Assembly (NCBI RefSeq): GCF_000507845.1 | Contig: NZ_KI669454.1 | Coordinates: forward strand, 496,001-560,000 | From: Helicobacter macacae MIT 99-5501 | GTDB taxonomy: Bacteria > Campylobacterota > Campylobacteria > Campylobacterales > Helicobacteraceae | DNA: 64,000 nt | Direction of reading: 5' to 3' | In this document: positions 56,073 to 64,000 of the stretch, one piece after another | Layout of the letters: the number at the start of each line of letters is the position of its first letter | Position numbering within the stretch: position 1 is the stretch's first letter | Notes under the pieces: generated by a model | Seen by the model: the letters and a program-made list of their open reading frames with translations, nothing else | Database searches by the model: none | What the model was told of the DNA's origin: nothing | Made by a program: the position numbers and the translations under genes

Positions 56073-56909
56073 ATGGAAGTGCTACTTGCTGAAAAACACG
56101 GATTTTGCTTTGGTGTGAGGAGGGCGATAAAAATCGCAGAGAAAAACAAAGGCGCACACACTCTAGGTCCACTCATACACAATTACCAAGAAATCAACCG
56201 ATTGAAGCGGGATTTTAGCGTAGGCTTGCACGAGAATTTTAGAGAAGCAATCGATAATCAAAAAGAGGGAAGCACGCTTATTATCCGCACGCACGGGATT
56301 CCTAAAGATGATTTAGAGGAGATTCAAAAAAAAGATTTTAATCTTGTCGATGCGACTTGCCCGTTTGTAACCAAGCCTCAACAAATCGCTCAAGAAATGA
56401 GTGATGAGGGGTATAAAATCGTGATTTTTGGGGATATAGAGCACCCAGAGATAAAAGGCGTGATGAGCTATGCAAATGGCGGTGCGATAGTGATTTCAAG
56501 CCCTAGCGAACTAGAAACGATAAAGCTCCCGCGCAAAGTCGCCCTCATCTCTCAAACCACAAAACAAATCCAAGCCTTTAGCCAAATCGCTTCTTTTCTC
56601 ATCGCCAAATGCCAAGAAGTGCGGATTTTTAATACAATCTGCAATGCCACTTTTGACAATCAAAACGCCGCACGAGAGCTAAGCCAAAAAGTAGACATTA
56701 TGATAGTCGTGGGTGGCAAGACTTCATCAAACACCAAGCAACTGCTACATATCGCCAAACAAAATTGCGAGGATAGCTACCTAGTCGAAGATGAAAGCGA
56801 AGTCAAAAAGGAGTGGTTTGGTGGGAAAAAGACTTGTGGAATCACAGCGGGGGCTAGCACACCTGATTGGATTGTCCAAAAAGTGCGCGAATATATTGAG
56901 GGGATTTGA
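56073..56909 (+). CDS. ispH: 4-hydroxy-3-methylbut-2-enyl diphosphate reductase
   Basis: Last enzyme of the non-mevalonate isoprenoid pathway, a 4Fe-4S protein. The three cluster cysteines are visible: Cys12 (HGFCFGVRRA), Cys96 (DATCPFVTK) and Cys190 (NTICNATFDNQ). The 278-aa length is normal. It ends the pheS-pheT-aroA-ispH run; a long palindrome follows. Confidence 0.97.
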   Translation: MEVLLAEKHGFCFGVRRAIKIAEKNKGAHTLGPLIHNYQEINRLKRDFSVGLHENFREAIDNQKEGSTLIIRTHGIPKDDLEEIQKKDFNLVDATCPFVTKPQQIAQEMSDEGYKIVIFGDIEHPEIKGVMSYANGGAIVISSPSELETIKLPRKVALISQTTKQIQAFSQIASFLIAKCQEVRIFNTICNATFDNQNAARELSQKVDIMIVVGGKTSSNTKQLLHIAKQNCEDSYLVEDESEVKKEWFGGKKTCGITAGASTPDWIVQKVREYIEGI

Positions 56910-57007
56910 GAAAGGCTTGAGAGAAAAAGCATAAAAATCATAGAGGAAAATTATAAAAAGGCTAGGCAAAAGCTAGCAATGATATGGTTGGGTTTTGTGA
57001 TTTTTAG

Positions 57008-57056
57008 ACTTTGCTTGTGATAAAAATTTTTCAAAAATTTTTATCACAAGCAAAGT
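57008..57056. repeat. 49-bp perfect palindrome between convergent genes
   Basis: A 24-nt arm (57008-57031, starting ACTTTGCTTGTGATAAAAAT) is followed by one C and its exact reverse complement (57033-57056). It lies between ispH and xseA, which face each other. The stem is AT-rich and symmetric, so it could end transcription in both directions, though it lacks a flanking U-run. Confidence 0.75.
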
Positions 57057-57190
57057 GAGCGGTAAGAGAATAAGTGCTGACTAGATTTTGCGTAGTGATT
57101 TTCATAAGCTGTGTTTATATTTTTGCGAAAAATGCTAGATTTTGCAAAGCTATTTTGTGGTTTTTTGTGATTTTGGTTTATCTAGTGGTT

Positions 57191-58441
57191 TCATATCAGC
57201 TTGGCTTTTGCTTCTAGCTTGCCATCACATAGCTCAAACTCATCTCCTATATGCAAGTCTTGCAATGGAGTGATTGCGCCTTTGCGTGAGATTTGGGCAT
57301 AGCCTGCTTTGATTTTGTTTTGTGGATTTTGCAAAAGCAGGGCTTGCTTTAGCGATTCTAGGATAAGTTTTTTTTGCTTAAAAATCATATCTAGACTAAA
57401 ACCTTGAGATAGCAAGGCTAGATTTTGGGATTTTTCTTTTAGCCGTGCATTTATCGCATTATTTAGCAATTCTTTTTGCAATTCTAGCTGTTTGGTGTGA
57501 TTTTTTAGCTTTGTCTCATAGCTTATAGACTCATATATCAAGCGCAAATCGCTCAAAGCCTCGCTCGTTTTTTTTAGCCTTTTGCCAAAGGCAAAATCTA
57601 GTGCTTGGGCTAAATCATCAAGTCTTATAAGCCACTCTTTTTTATCTGGCAAAATCATCTCCATACACGCGCTTGGTGTAGGTGCTCGCATATCTGCCAC
57701 AAAGTCGCTGATGACAAAATCTATCTCGTGTCCCACTGCAGAGATGATAGGCGTGCGTGCGCGAAATATCGCTTCTGCTACGATTTCTTCATTAAAAGCC
57801 CACAAATCCTCCATACTCCCACCACCCCTGCTTAGCACGATAATATCAAAGGCTTCTTTGCTACCATAGAAGCTATCAGCATAAGCGATATTTTGTGCGA
57901 TTTTGTGCTTTGCTTCCCCACCTTGCACGAGAGTGTCAAATACGACAAAATGCACTAGATTCCACCTAGTGTTTGCCACCCTTAGCATATCTTGGAGGGC
58001 TGCACCATTTAGAGAGGTAAGCAGGGCGATTTTTTTGGGAAAAGCAGGGAGGGGCTTTGGGTTTAGCGATTTTGCAAAGTAGCCTTTTTTTTCTAGGCTT
58101 TTTTTTAGGGCTTCGTATTTTTGAGCTAGCTCGCCTTGTCCGCTTGGGCGCATTTCTTGGGCGATGATTTGGTAGCTACCGCGCGGGATATACACAGTTA
58201 GTGTGCCTTTTAGTAGCACTTTTTCGCCGTTTTGTGGGGTAAAATCTAGGCTTTTTGCATTACCTCTAAACATTACACACGAAATCACGCTTTTTTCGTC
58301 TTTTAGGCTGAAGTATAAATGTCCGCTTGAGCTATGTAGCGTGAAGTTGCTGATTTCCCCCTCTAGTGAGACTTGCAAAAATGTCGTTTCAATGAGGGAT
58401 TTTATCTGTGTGTTTAGCGCACTCACACTCAAAGGTGTCAT
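57191..58441 (-). CDS. xseA: exodeoxyribonuclease VII large subunit
   Basis: With XseB it degrades single-stranded DNA. The 416-aa protein has the N-terminal OB fold (FLQVSLEGEISNFTLHSSSGHLYFSLKD) and the catalytic domain with PKKIALLTSLNGAALQDML, VLSRGGGSMEDLWAFNEE and SAVGHEIDFVISDFVADMRAPTP. The C-terminal part is a coiled coil. AAGGA precedes the ATG; rseP lies 35 nt upstream. Confidence 0.96.
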   Translation of the reverse strand: MTPLSVSALNTQIKSLIETTFLQVSLEGEISNFTLHSSSGHLYFSLKDEKSVISCVMFRGNAKSLDFTPQNGEKVLLKGTLTVYIPRGSYQIIAQEMRPSGQGELAQKYEALKKSLEKKGYFAKSLNPKPLPAFPKKIALLTSLNGAALQDMLRVANTRWNLVHFVVFDTLVQGGEAKHKIAQNIAYADSFYGSKEAFDIIVLSRGGGSMEDLWAFNEEIVAEAIFRARTPIISAVGHEIDFVISDFVADMRAPTPSACMEMILPDKKEWLIRLDDLAQALDFAFGKRLKKTSEALSDLRLIYESISYETKLKNHTKQLELQKELLNNAINARLKEKSQNLALLSQGFSLDMIFKQKKLILESLKQALLLQNPQNKIKAGYAQISRKGAITPLQDLHIGDEFELCDGKLEAKAKLI

Positions 58442-58476
58442 ATTTTTCCTTACTTCACACTATGCTAGATAAAGAT

Positions 58477-59595
58477 TTATGGCTCTATGCGTGGCAAGGA
58501 TTTTAGCGACTCGGGGAATATGCGTGAGAAGTCATTGTAAAGTCCTAGTAGCATAAGCCCTAGCAATAATGCCCAGCCTGCGGTAGTGATGAGGTATAGC
58601 ACGCGCTCATTTATAGGCTTTTTGGCTATTGCTTCATAGATAGTGATAAGCATTTGTCCGCCATCAAGTGCGGGGATTGGCAATAGGTTTAGAATGCCTA
58701 AGTTTATAGATATAAGTGCGACAAGTAAGCCAAAGGCGACAAACCCGCTTGGTGCAATATCTGCCATAATATTTACGATGCCTACCACTCCACCCACTTC
58801 GCCAAGTGGAATCGTGCCGATGATGAGCTTTTTTACCCCCTCAAAAATCAAAGTTGAGGATTTTTTGCACTCCTCAAATGCAAATATTACTAGCTCGCTT
58901 GGGCTAAACTTTCGCTCAAAAACTTCGCCACTTGGCATTATGCCGACTATGGGGCGAGCGACTTCTTCATTAAAGATATTTTTTGTAAGGCTCATTTGGG
59001 GAGTGATGATGACCTCAAAAGTTTGGGATTCTCTTTTTATCAAAAAGCGCAAGGGCGTTAGGGTGGGAGAATCTGCACTAGATTTTGATTGTGGTTTTTG
59101 TGAGTTTGAGATAGCTTGGGCTATATCCTCCCACGAGCGCACTTGGAAATCATCTATGGACAGGATTGTATCGCCTTTTTGGAGTTTGGCTAGACTTGCG
59201 GGTGAGTTTTCTTTGGGCGTGTCTATCTGCGGAGAGAGTGTCTTTATCCCCATAGAGCCTACCGCAATGTATATAAAAAACGCTAAGAGGAGATTAAAAA
59301 ATGGTCCTGCAAACAAAATCAGCATTTTTTGATATGCTGGCTTTGTGCTAAAGCTATCATCTGCAAAGTCTTTGTGAAGTGGGCGTAAGTCATCTTGCCC
59401 TTTTAGCTTGACATAGCCACCTAGCGGTATGGCAGAAATGGCGTATTTTGTCTCACCTAGCTGCACGCTACATATCTTTGGTCCAAATCCTATGCTAAAC
59501 ACTTCTACAAATACGCCAAAATATTTTGCTACAAGGAAGTGTCCTAGCTCGTGAAAAAATATCAAAAAACAAAGTGCCAATAGTGCTTCTATCAT
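58477..59595 (-). CDS. rseP: site-2 zinc metalloprotease, RseP family
   Basis: Membrane protease that cuts anti-sigma factors or remnant signal peptides within the bilayer. HELGH (residues 15-19) gives the zinc site and LLPIPALDGGQ the third ligand. One PDZ domain lies at about residues 130-190 (LAKLQKGDTILSIDDFQVRSW), interrupted by a Ser/Gln/Pro stretch. The 372-aa length is normal. pgsA lies 41 nt upstream. Confidence 0.94.
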   Translation of the reverse strand: MIEALLALCFLIFFHELGHFLVAKYFGVFVEVFSIGFGPKICSVQLGETKYAISAIPLGGYVKLKGQDDLRPLHKDFADDSFSTKPAYQKMLILFAGPFFNLLLAFFIYIAVGSMGIKTLSPQIDTPKENSPASLAKLQKGDTILSIDDFQVRSWEDIAQAISNSQKPQSKSSADSPTLTPLRFLIKRESQTFEVIITPQMSLTKNIFNEEVARPIVGIMPSGEVFERKFSPSELVIFAFEECKKSSTLIFEGVKKLIIGTIPLGEVGGVVGIVNIMADIAPSGFVAFGLLVALISINLGILNLLPIPALDGGQMLITIYEAIAKKPINERVLYLITTAGWALLLGLMLLGLYNDFSRIFPESLKSLPRIEP

Positions 59596-59636
59596 TTTGT
59601 GTCCTTAAGTTTATGCGTCTTGCGTGAGTTAGAATG

Positions 59637-60266
59637 CTAGGAAATGGCTTTGTAGTATTTTATCGTGTAGTCAGCACCTGAATACACCGTGATAAAAGTC
59701 GCTAGCCACAAAAGCACTTCTCCACCGGGAAAAATACCTGCTAGCAAAAACGCAATCGCAGTGATTTGCACTCCTGTTTTGTATTTGCCTAGATTGCTTG
59801 CTTTGATATGCTCGCCTGCTTTGTTGGTGTTTTTAGAATCTTTTGTAGAATTTGGGCTAGAATTTTTTGCAAAATTGCTATTGTGGTTTGATTTTGCAGA
59901 AGCTACCACCACTCGCAAGCCTGTGATAAAAAACTCCCTGCTCAAAATAATAAACACTGCCCAAGCATTTGCCTTGCCTACAAGTAGTAGCCCGATAAAT
60001 GCACTCAAAATCAGCATTTTATCTGCTAGTGGGTCAAACACCGCACCAAAGGTGGATTCTAGCTTGAAATTTCGCGCTATGTAGCCATCAAAAAAGTCTG
60101 TGATACTTGCTATACAAAAAATCAAGCAAGCAAAGTAATTTACCCAGCTTTTATCCACCCAAGCAGGCAGCAGCAAATCACTATGTAGCAAAAAAAATAG
60201 CAAAAAAACGCTTAAAAAAATTCGACTAATGGTTAGGAAATTTGGCAGGGATTTCATTAGATTCAT
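59637..60266 (-). CDS. pgsA: CDP-diacylglycerol-glycerol-3-phosphate 3-phosphatidyltransferase
   Basis: Makes phosphatidylglycerophosphate. The CDP-alcohol motif is complete: Asp60, Gly61, Ala64, Arg65, Gly74, Asp78 and Asp82. Several TM helices surround it. Residues about 123-160 are a Ser/Asn/Lys-rich insertion (NSNFAKNSSPNSTKDSKNTN) in a loop. ATG 60266 follows AAAGG; the frame is open 16 codons further up. Confidence 0.92.
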   Translation of the reverse strand: MNLMKSLPNFLTISRIFLSVFLLFFLLHSDLLLPAWVDKSWVNYFACLIFCIASITDFFDGYIARNFKLESTFGAVFDPLADKMLILSAFIGLLLVGKANAWAVFIILSREFFITGLRVVVASAKSNHNSNFAKNSSPNSTKDSKNTNKAGEHIKASNLGKYKTGVQITAIAFLLAGIFPGGEVLLWLATFITVYSGADYTIKYYKAIS

Positions 60267-60557
60267 TGTGTGCCTTTTGTTGTGAGTGCGCCTTAAGTGT
60301 GCTAAGTGAAGCAAAAGATAGCAAAAATGATTAGCTATAAAAGTGTTTAGTTTTATCTAAGGTAAGGGCTATTTAAAAAGACTATTTGTTTTGTAAAAAT
60401 CTAGGTGCAATATTATCACAAGAAGTTTTAATGAGTTGCAATCTATCTTGCTTAAATCTCACTATCTTGCAAAATGCTTTGTAAGATAGGCAAAATCTAA
60501 GAATCCAAAACACAAATTAGGCTTTTTAGGCGTTGTCTAAAGTTATTATGATTTTAT

Positions 60558-60854
60558 TTACTTGCTTTCTTCGACTAGATTGCTAAATGCGGCATCGCTA
60601 GAGAGTGTCGTGGCGATTTGCATAAGTGAGTTTGTCGCTTTTTGCAAATCATTGATTGTGGATTTATCAATGAAAGAGCAGAGATTTTTTAGTTTTTTGT
60701 AAGTCTTTTTTGGTGCGCTAAATCTTATGCGAAGTAGCTGGGAGTGTGTGATATTTGGGAGGGATTTGAAAATGGATTTTAAATCTTTGCTAGGGATTTT
60801 TTGGTTTCTTTTGCTTCTTTGGTTTCTACTGATTTTATTGAGATTTTTTGTCAT
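60558..60854 (-). CDS. orphan small basic protein
   Basis: A 98-aa protein, basic in its N-terminal half (NKISRNQRSKRNQKIPSKDL) and helical in its C-terminal half (STINDLQKATNSLMQIATTL). I do not recognise a family. ATG 60854 follows AAGGA by seven nt, which supports expression. About 290 nt without a gene separate it from pgsA, and about 265 nt from the divergent dnaX. A hydrophobic frame on the other strand (60727-60957) is less likely to be real. Confidence 0.6.
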   Translation of the reverse strand: MTKNLNKISRNQRSKRNQKIPSKDLKSIFKSLPNITHSQLLRIRFSAPKKTYKKLKNLCSFIDKSTINDLQKATNSLMQIATTLSSDAAFSNLVEESK

Positions 60855-61118
60855 TTGCGCTTCCTTTTCAAACTTCACTTCAAGATTTAAGATTACTGCT
60901 TCAAGCTACACTACTTGCACTATTTTGGTAGTGTATATGTCTTGCTTGTCTTTTTAAGCATTCTTAAAAATAGCGAGAAAATAATATCGCCTCTAGGGAG
61001 TAACATTTTAGAGTTTTGTGGCAAATGTTGCAAAAATGTCATTATAATTTCAACTTCATTTTTGCGCTACTTTAGTATTGTTTGGTTGCACGATTTTGGG
61101 ACTTTATAAGGAGAATCT

Positions 61119-62963
61119 ATGTCGCTAGCCCTAGCACTCAAATACCGCCCACAGCTGTTTTCTGACCTCGTAGGACAAGAGGCGATTTCTCAAACGCTAG
61201 GAATGGCACTAGATAAAAATCGCATTGTGCACGCCTATCTTTTCAGCGGGCTTAGGGGGAGTGGGAAGACAAGCTCGGCTAGGATTTTTGCGCGGGCTTT
61301 GGAGTGTGAGAGGGGACCTATTTCTACTCCTTGTGGGGAATGTGATATTTGCAAAGCCACGCTAGAGGGGCGAAATATCGACATTATCGAAATGGACGCT
61401 GCTTCAAATCGCAGCATTGATAATATCCGTGATTTGATTGAGCAAACCAAATACGCCCCTGCAATGGCACGATTTAAAATCTTTATCATTGATGAAGTGC
61501 ATATGCTGACAAAAGAGGCGTTTAACGCACTGCTAAAGACGCTAGAAGAACCGCCACAATATGTGAAATTTATCCTAGCCACCACTGACCCATTGAAACT
61601 GCCTGCTACGATTTTGTCTCGCACGCAGCATTTTCGCTTCAAAAAGATTCCACATAGGCTTGTTGTGGCACATCTAAAGATGATTTTGCAAAAAGAGGAA
61701 GTGGGCTATGATGATGGTGCGCTAGAGATTATTGCTAGGGCTGGTGGAGGTAGCTTGCGAGATACGCTCACACTTACTGACCAAGCGATAAATTATTGTG
61801 ATAAATTCCTAACCACACAGCAAGTAACTCAAATGCTAGGAGTAGTAGACCCTCAAGTGCTAAAAAACTTTTTTGGTAGTATTTTGCATAATGATGAGGA
61901 GGGGCTAAAGCGTGATTTGGAAGCACTAAGTGAGTATGAATGCGAAATGATAATTGATGAAATGCTGCTATTTCTAAAAGACGCGCTTTTTGGGGGGAGT
62001 AAGGATTTTCCTTTGCTACTTTTGGATAGATTTTTAGGTATTTTATCGCGTGCAAAATCACTGCTAAATCTAAATCCAGATGGGGCATTTGTCCTAACGC
62101 TTATCAGCCTAAAAATGCGTGAAGCTATGAAGCTAAAGGATATAAATGAAGCTATACAATCCCTAGAATCAGCCCTTGCAAAAAATAGCAATCTGCAAAT
62201 AACTTCAAACACCGCTTCTGCCACCTCAAATCTATCTCAAAATCTTGCACAAACCTCTGCTATGGCGATGAATGATTTTGCCTCACAAAAATCATCACAT
62301 TCACAAGAATCACTAAACTTGCAAGAATCATCGCAAGGGGATTTAGCACAAAGTGGGGATTCTATCTTAGGTGCTGATTCTCTCTTACAAAACTCGCAAC
62401 CACCACAAAACCCACAAAATTTGCAAAACCCGCAAGATTTGCAAAATCAAGTGCAAAATCACATAAATGCTAGCGTAGGTAGCATAGATGATAAAGCGAA
62501 ATTTGATGAGCTAGTAAAAAGGATTTATGACCGCTCTTATGAGCTGGGAGAGGTGTTTAGCGTGTGTGTGGAGTTTGAGCGTGTGGATAGCGGTGTGCTG
62601 TATTGGAAATCTAATCCAAACGCACAACAAAAAGAGCAACTAAAGCGCGGATATAGCGTGATAGTCCTGCTTGCAAAAGAAGTATTTGGCGAGGTAGAAA
62701 TCAAAAATACCTATAAAGATTTTGCAAAATCAAATGAGCAAGAAGCACAAGCAAACACACAAAATGCACGCTCAAATGCGGCTTCCGCAGAAATGCCCCC
62801 ACAAAGCACGGAAAATACGGAGAGTGCAGACTCTGCAAATGCGGATATGACACAGGATTCTGCCCAAAATCTCACACAAAAATTTCTATCTGAAAATAAA
62901 GAACTCATAGCAAGTATCAAGGAAAACTTTGGCGCGAAAGAAATGCGCGTGCAAAACGACTAG
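61119..62963 (+). CDS. dnaX: DNA polymerase III subunits tau/gamma
   Basis: ATPase of the clamp loader. Walker A GLRGSGKT (residues 44-51), zinc-binding Cys63, Cys72, Cys75 and Cys78, DEVH (125-128) and the sensor SRTQHFRF are present. Residues about 395-460 are a Gln/Asn/Ser/Pro-rich linker (QNPQNLQNPQDLQNQVQN); a tau-like C-terminal domain with another polar tail follows. AAGGAG precedes the ATG. Confidence 0.96.
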   Translation: MSLALALKYRPQLFSDLVGQEAISQTLGMALDKNRIVHAYLFSGLRGSGKTSSARIFARALECERGPISTPCGECDICKATLEGRNIDIIEMDAASNRSIDNIRDLIEQTKYAPAMARFKIFIIDEVHMLTKEAFNALLKTLEEPPQYVKFILATTDPLKLPATILSRTQHFRFKKIPHRLVVAHLKMILQKEEVGYDDGALEIIARAGGGSLRDTLTLTDQAINYCDKFLTTQQVTQMLGVVDPQVLKNFFGSILHNDEEGLKRDLEALSEYECEMIIDEMLLFLKDALFGGSKDFPLLLLDRFLGILSRAKSLLNLNPDGAFVLTLISLKMREAMKLKDINEAIQSLESALAKNSNLQITSNTASATSNLSQNLAQTSAMAMNDFASQKSSHSQESLNLQESSQGDLAQSGDSILGADSLLQNSQPPQNPQNLQNPQDLQNQVQNHINASVGSIDDKAKFDELVKRIYDRSYELGEVFSVCVEFERVDSGVLYWKSNPNAQQKEQLKRGYSVIVLLAKEVFGEVEIKNTYKDFAKSNEQEAQANTQNARSNAASAEMPPQSTENTESADSANADMTQDSAQNLTQKFLSENKELIASIKENFGAKEMRVQND

Positions 62964-62994
62964 CAAATACTTTATAAGCAGATAAAACTAAGCA

Positions 62995-63636
62995 ATGCAA
63001 AACAATCAACATACGCCAAAGCAATATTTTAGTGGCTTTGAAGTGGTTGTGCCAAATAGGATTTTTTGTGCGAATGTAGAAAATTTAAGCAAAATCGCGT
63101 TGAATATTTTGGAGAAAAAAGAGAGAATCTTTGTGCTAAGTGGGGCGGTAGGCAGTGGCAAAACCGCACTTATACAAGCGATTTTATCAAGTATGGGCGG
63201 GGAGTTTTTAGCGGTTAGCTCACCTACATTTGGGATACGACACGAGTATGGCAGAGTAGGCAAAAAGCCCCAAAGCACAAATAATAAAGCAAGCAAAGAT
63301 GAAAATGTGGGTAAAGAAAAATACGAAAATAAATATGAGGAAGTATATCACTATGATTTGTATAATGTAGATTTACGCGAGGTTTTAGAGCTTGGACTTT
63401 TGGAGTGGCTAAGCCAAGATGGTTGGCACTTCATTGAGTGGGGGGAGCAGGTGTTGCCATTGCTAAAGTCAAGTGGCTTTGAATGTGTGGAAGTGAGTAT
63501 CGCGGAGAGTTTGGATTTGCTAGATGAGATGATAAGCGACAAAGACAACGCAGAGCGCAAAAAAGAAGCGATACAATTCAGTGCAAAATTTGATTTTCGC
63601 GCTCATTGTTGCAGATTTTATAAAATTTCTCCATAA
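62995..63636 (+). CDS. tsaE: tRNA threonylcarbamoyladenosine biosynthesis ATPase TsaE
   Basis: ATPase needed to make t6A37 in tRNA with TsaB and TsaD. Walker A is GAVGSGKT (residues 50-57); further motifs are SSPTFGIRHEY, HYDLYN and IEWGE. Residues about 88-116 are a Lys/Asn/Glu-rich insertion. The C-terminal tail is longer than usual (213 aa in all). The order dnaX-tsaE-lptB matches H. pylori. Confidence 0.93.
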   Translation: MQNNQHTPKQYFSGFEVVVPNRIFCANVENLSKIALNILEKKERIFVLSGAVGSGKTALIQAILSSMGGEFLAVSSPTFGIRHEYGRVGKKPQSTNNKASKDENVGKEKYENKYEEVYHYDLYNVDLREVLELGLLEWLSQDGWHFIEWGEQVLPLLKSSGFECVEVSIAESLDLLDEMISDKDNAERKKEAIQFSAKFDFRAHCCRFYKISP

Positions 63637-63650
63637 AAGCACTAAAAACA

Positions 63651-63679
63651 TTGAAAATTAAGACAATGCCGACTATAAT
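63651..63679 (+). promoter_or_regulatory. sigma-70 promoter for lptB
   Basis: TTGAAA (63651-63656) and TATAAT (63674-63679) with 17 nt between them. This suggests lptB has its own transcript, starting about 95 nt before the TTG. Confidence 0.65.
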
Positions 63680-63782
63680 ACCAAGCAATTTTTGTTCTAA
63701 CTAATTTTAATAAAACCACAAAATCTAAAACCCTAAAATATTAGGAATTTAAATAGGAAATGCTAAAACACAAGGAGTGAAA

Positions 63783-64000
63783 TTGGGAGAGCATAAGCTA
63801 GAAGCGAAAGATTTAGCCAAACATATCAAAAAAACCAAAATCGTAAATGGCATTTCTTTATCGCTTGAGAGTGGCGAAGTGGTAGGACTTCTAGGACCAA
63901 ATGGAGCTGGAAAAACCACGACTTTTTATATGATTTGCGGACTGCTAAAGCCTAGCTCTGGAGGGGTGTTTTTGGACGGGGAGGATTTGTCAAACTATCC
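63783..64000 (+). CDS. lptB: LPS export ABC transporter ATP-binding protein, 3' end missing
   Basis: Energises LPS extraction from the inner membrane with LptFG. The visible 72 residues contain a typical start (LEAKDLAKHIKKTKIVNGIS) and Walker A GPNGAGKTT. TTG 63783 is chosen because AAGGAG stands five nt before it; a GTG two codons earlier overlaps that site. The gene runs off the window. Confidence 0.9.
   Translation, partial: MGEHKLEAKDLAKHIKKTKIVNGISLSLESGEVVGLLGPNGAGKTTTFYMICGLLKPSSGGVFLDGEDLSNY

Noticed and set aside
60727..60957. Hydrophobic 76-codon frame as an annotated gene
   Set aside because: No clear ribosome site and overlap with the better-supported minus-strand gene; kept only as a finding.

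Overview
The window looks like a chromosomal segment of a Helicobacter species (Campylobacterota), probably not H. pylori itself. DNA is moderately AT-rich, promoters show TATAAT-like -10 boxes with weak -35 boxes, surface genes carry C11 and (AG)12 tracts, and several gene blocks follow H. pylori order as I remember it: RluD-like/FN3 lipoprotein/trmB/ftsE/ftsX/EnvC-like/flaG/fliD/fliS; nhaA/yajC/secD/secF/small membrane protein/leuS/lptE/folC/csd2/csd1/ccmA/mfd; pheS/pheT/aroA/ispH; and dnaX/tsaE/lptB. I cannot name the species.

Layout. 1-1111 is the 3' part of argD. 1.1-6.5 kb is a surface-protein cluster: an outer-membrane protein with a C11 tract after its start (out of frame here), an autotransporter with a G11 tract in its signal peptide (in frame here), queF, and a second OMP with a T16 tract upstream. 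6.8-10.5 kb is flagellar (small gene, fliS, fliD, flaG, with sigma-28-like and sigma-54-like promoters). 10.6-17.8 kb is a minus-strand division/RNA-modification cluster. 17.9-20.6 kb has a two-gene ABC exporter and an LPP20-like protein with an acidic tract. 20.7-24.9 kb has tilS, fabI and nhaA. 25-39 kb is one long plus-strand run: protein export (yajC, secD, secF), leuS, lptE, folC, the cell-shape genes csd2-csd1-ccmA, and mfd.

39.1-49.7 kb is the accessory part: two paralogous small unknown genes around a repeat array, an exonuclease, a TRIC-type channel, gltX, a 1.7-kb gene-free repeat region, and a large autotransporter whose 5' coding end is built of dispersed repeats and starts with an (AG)12 switch (out of frame here). 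49.7-64 kb returns to core genes: rplM, rpsI, pheS, pheT, aroA, ispH, then minus-strand xseA, rseP, pgsA and an orphan small gene, then dnaX, tsaE and the start of lptB.

The main novelty is the density of candidate contingency loci (C11, G11, AG12, T16, T17, A14) on surface or unknown genes, and the repeat-built N-terminus of the large autotransporter. I saw no CRISPR array, prophage, transposase, restriction system or tRNA/rRNA gene. Many housekeeping enzymes carry low-complexity Asn/Ser/Lys/Gln-rich insertions.
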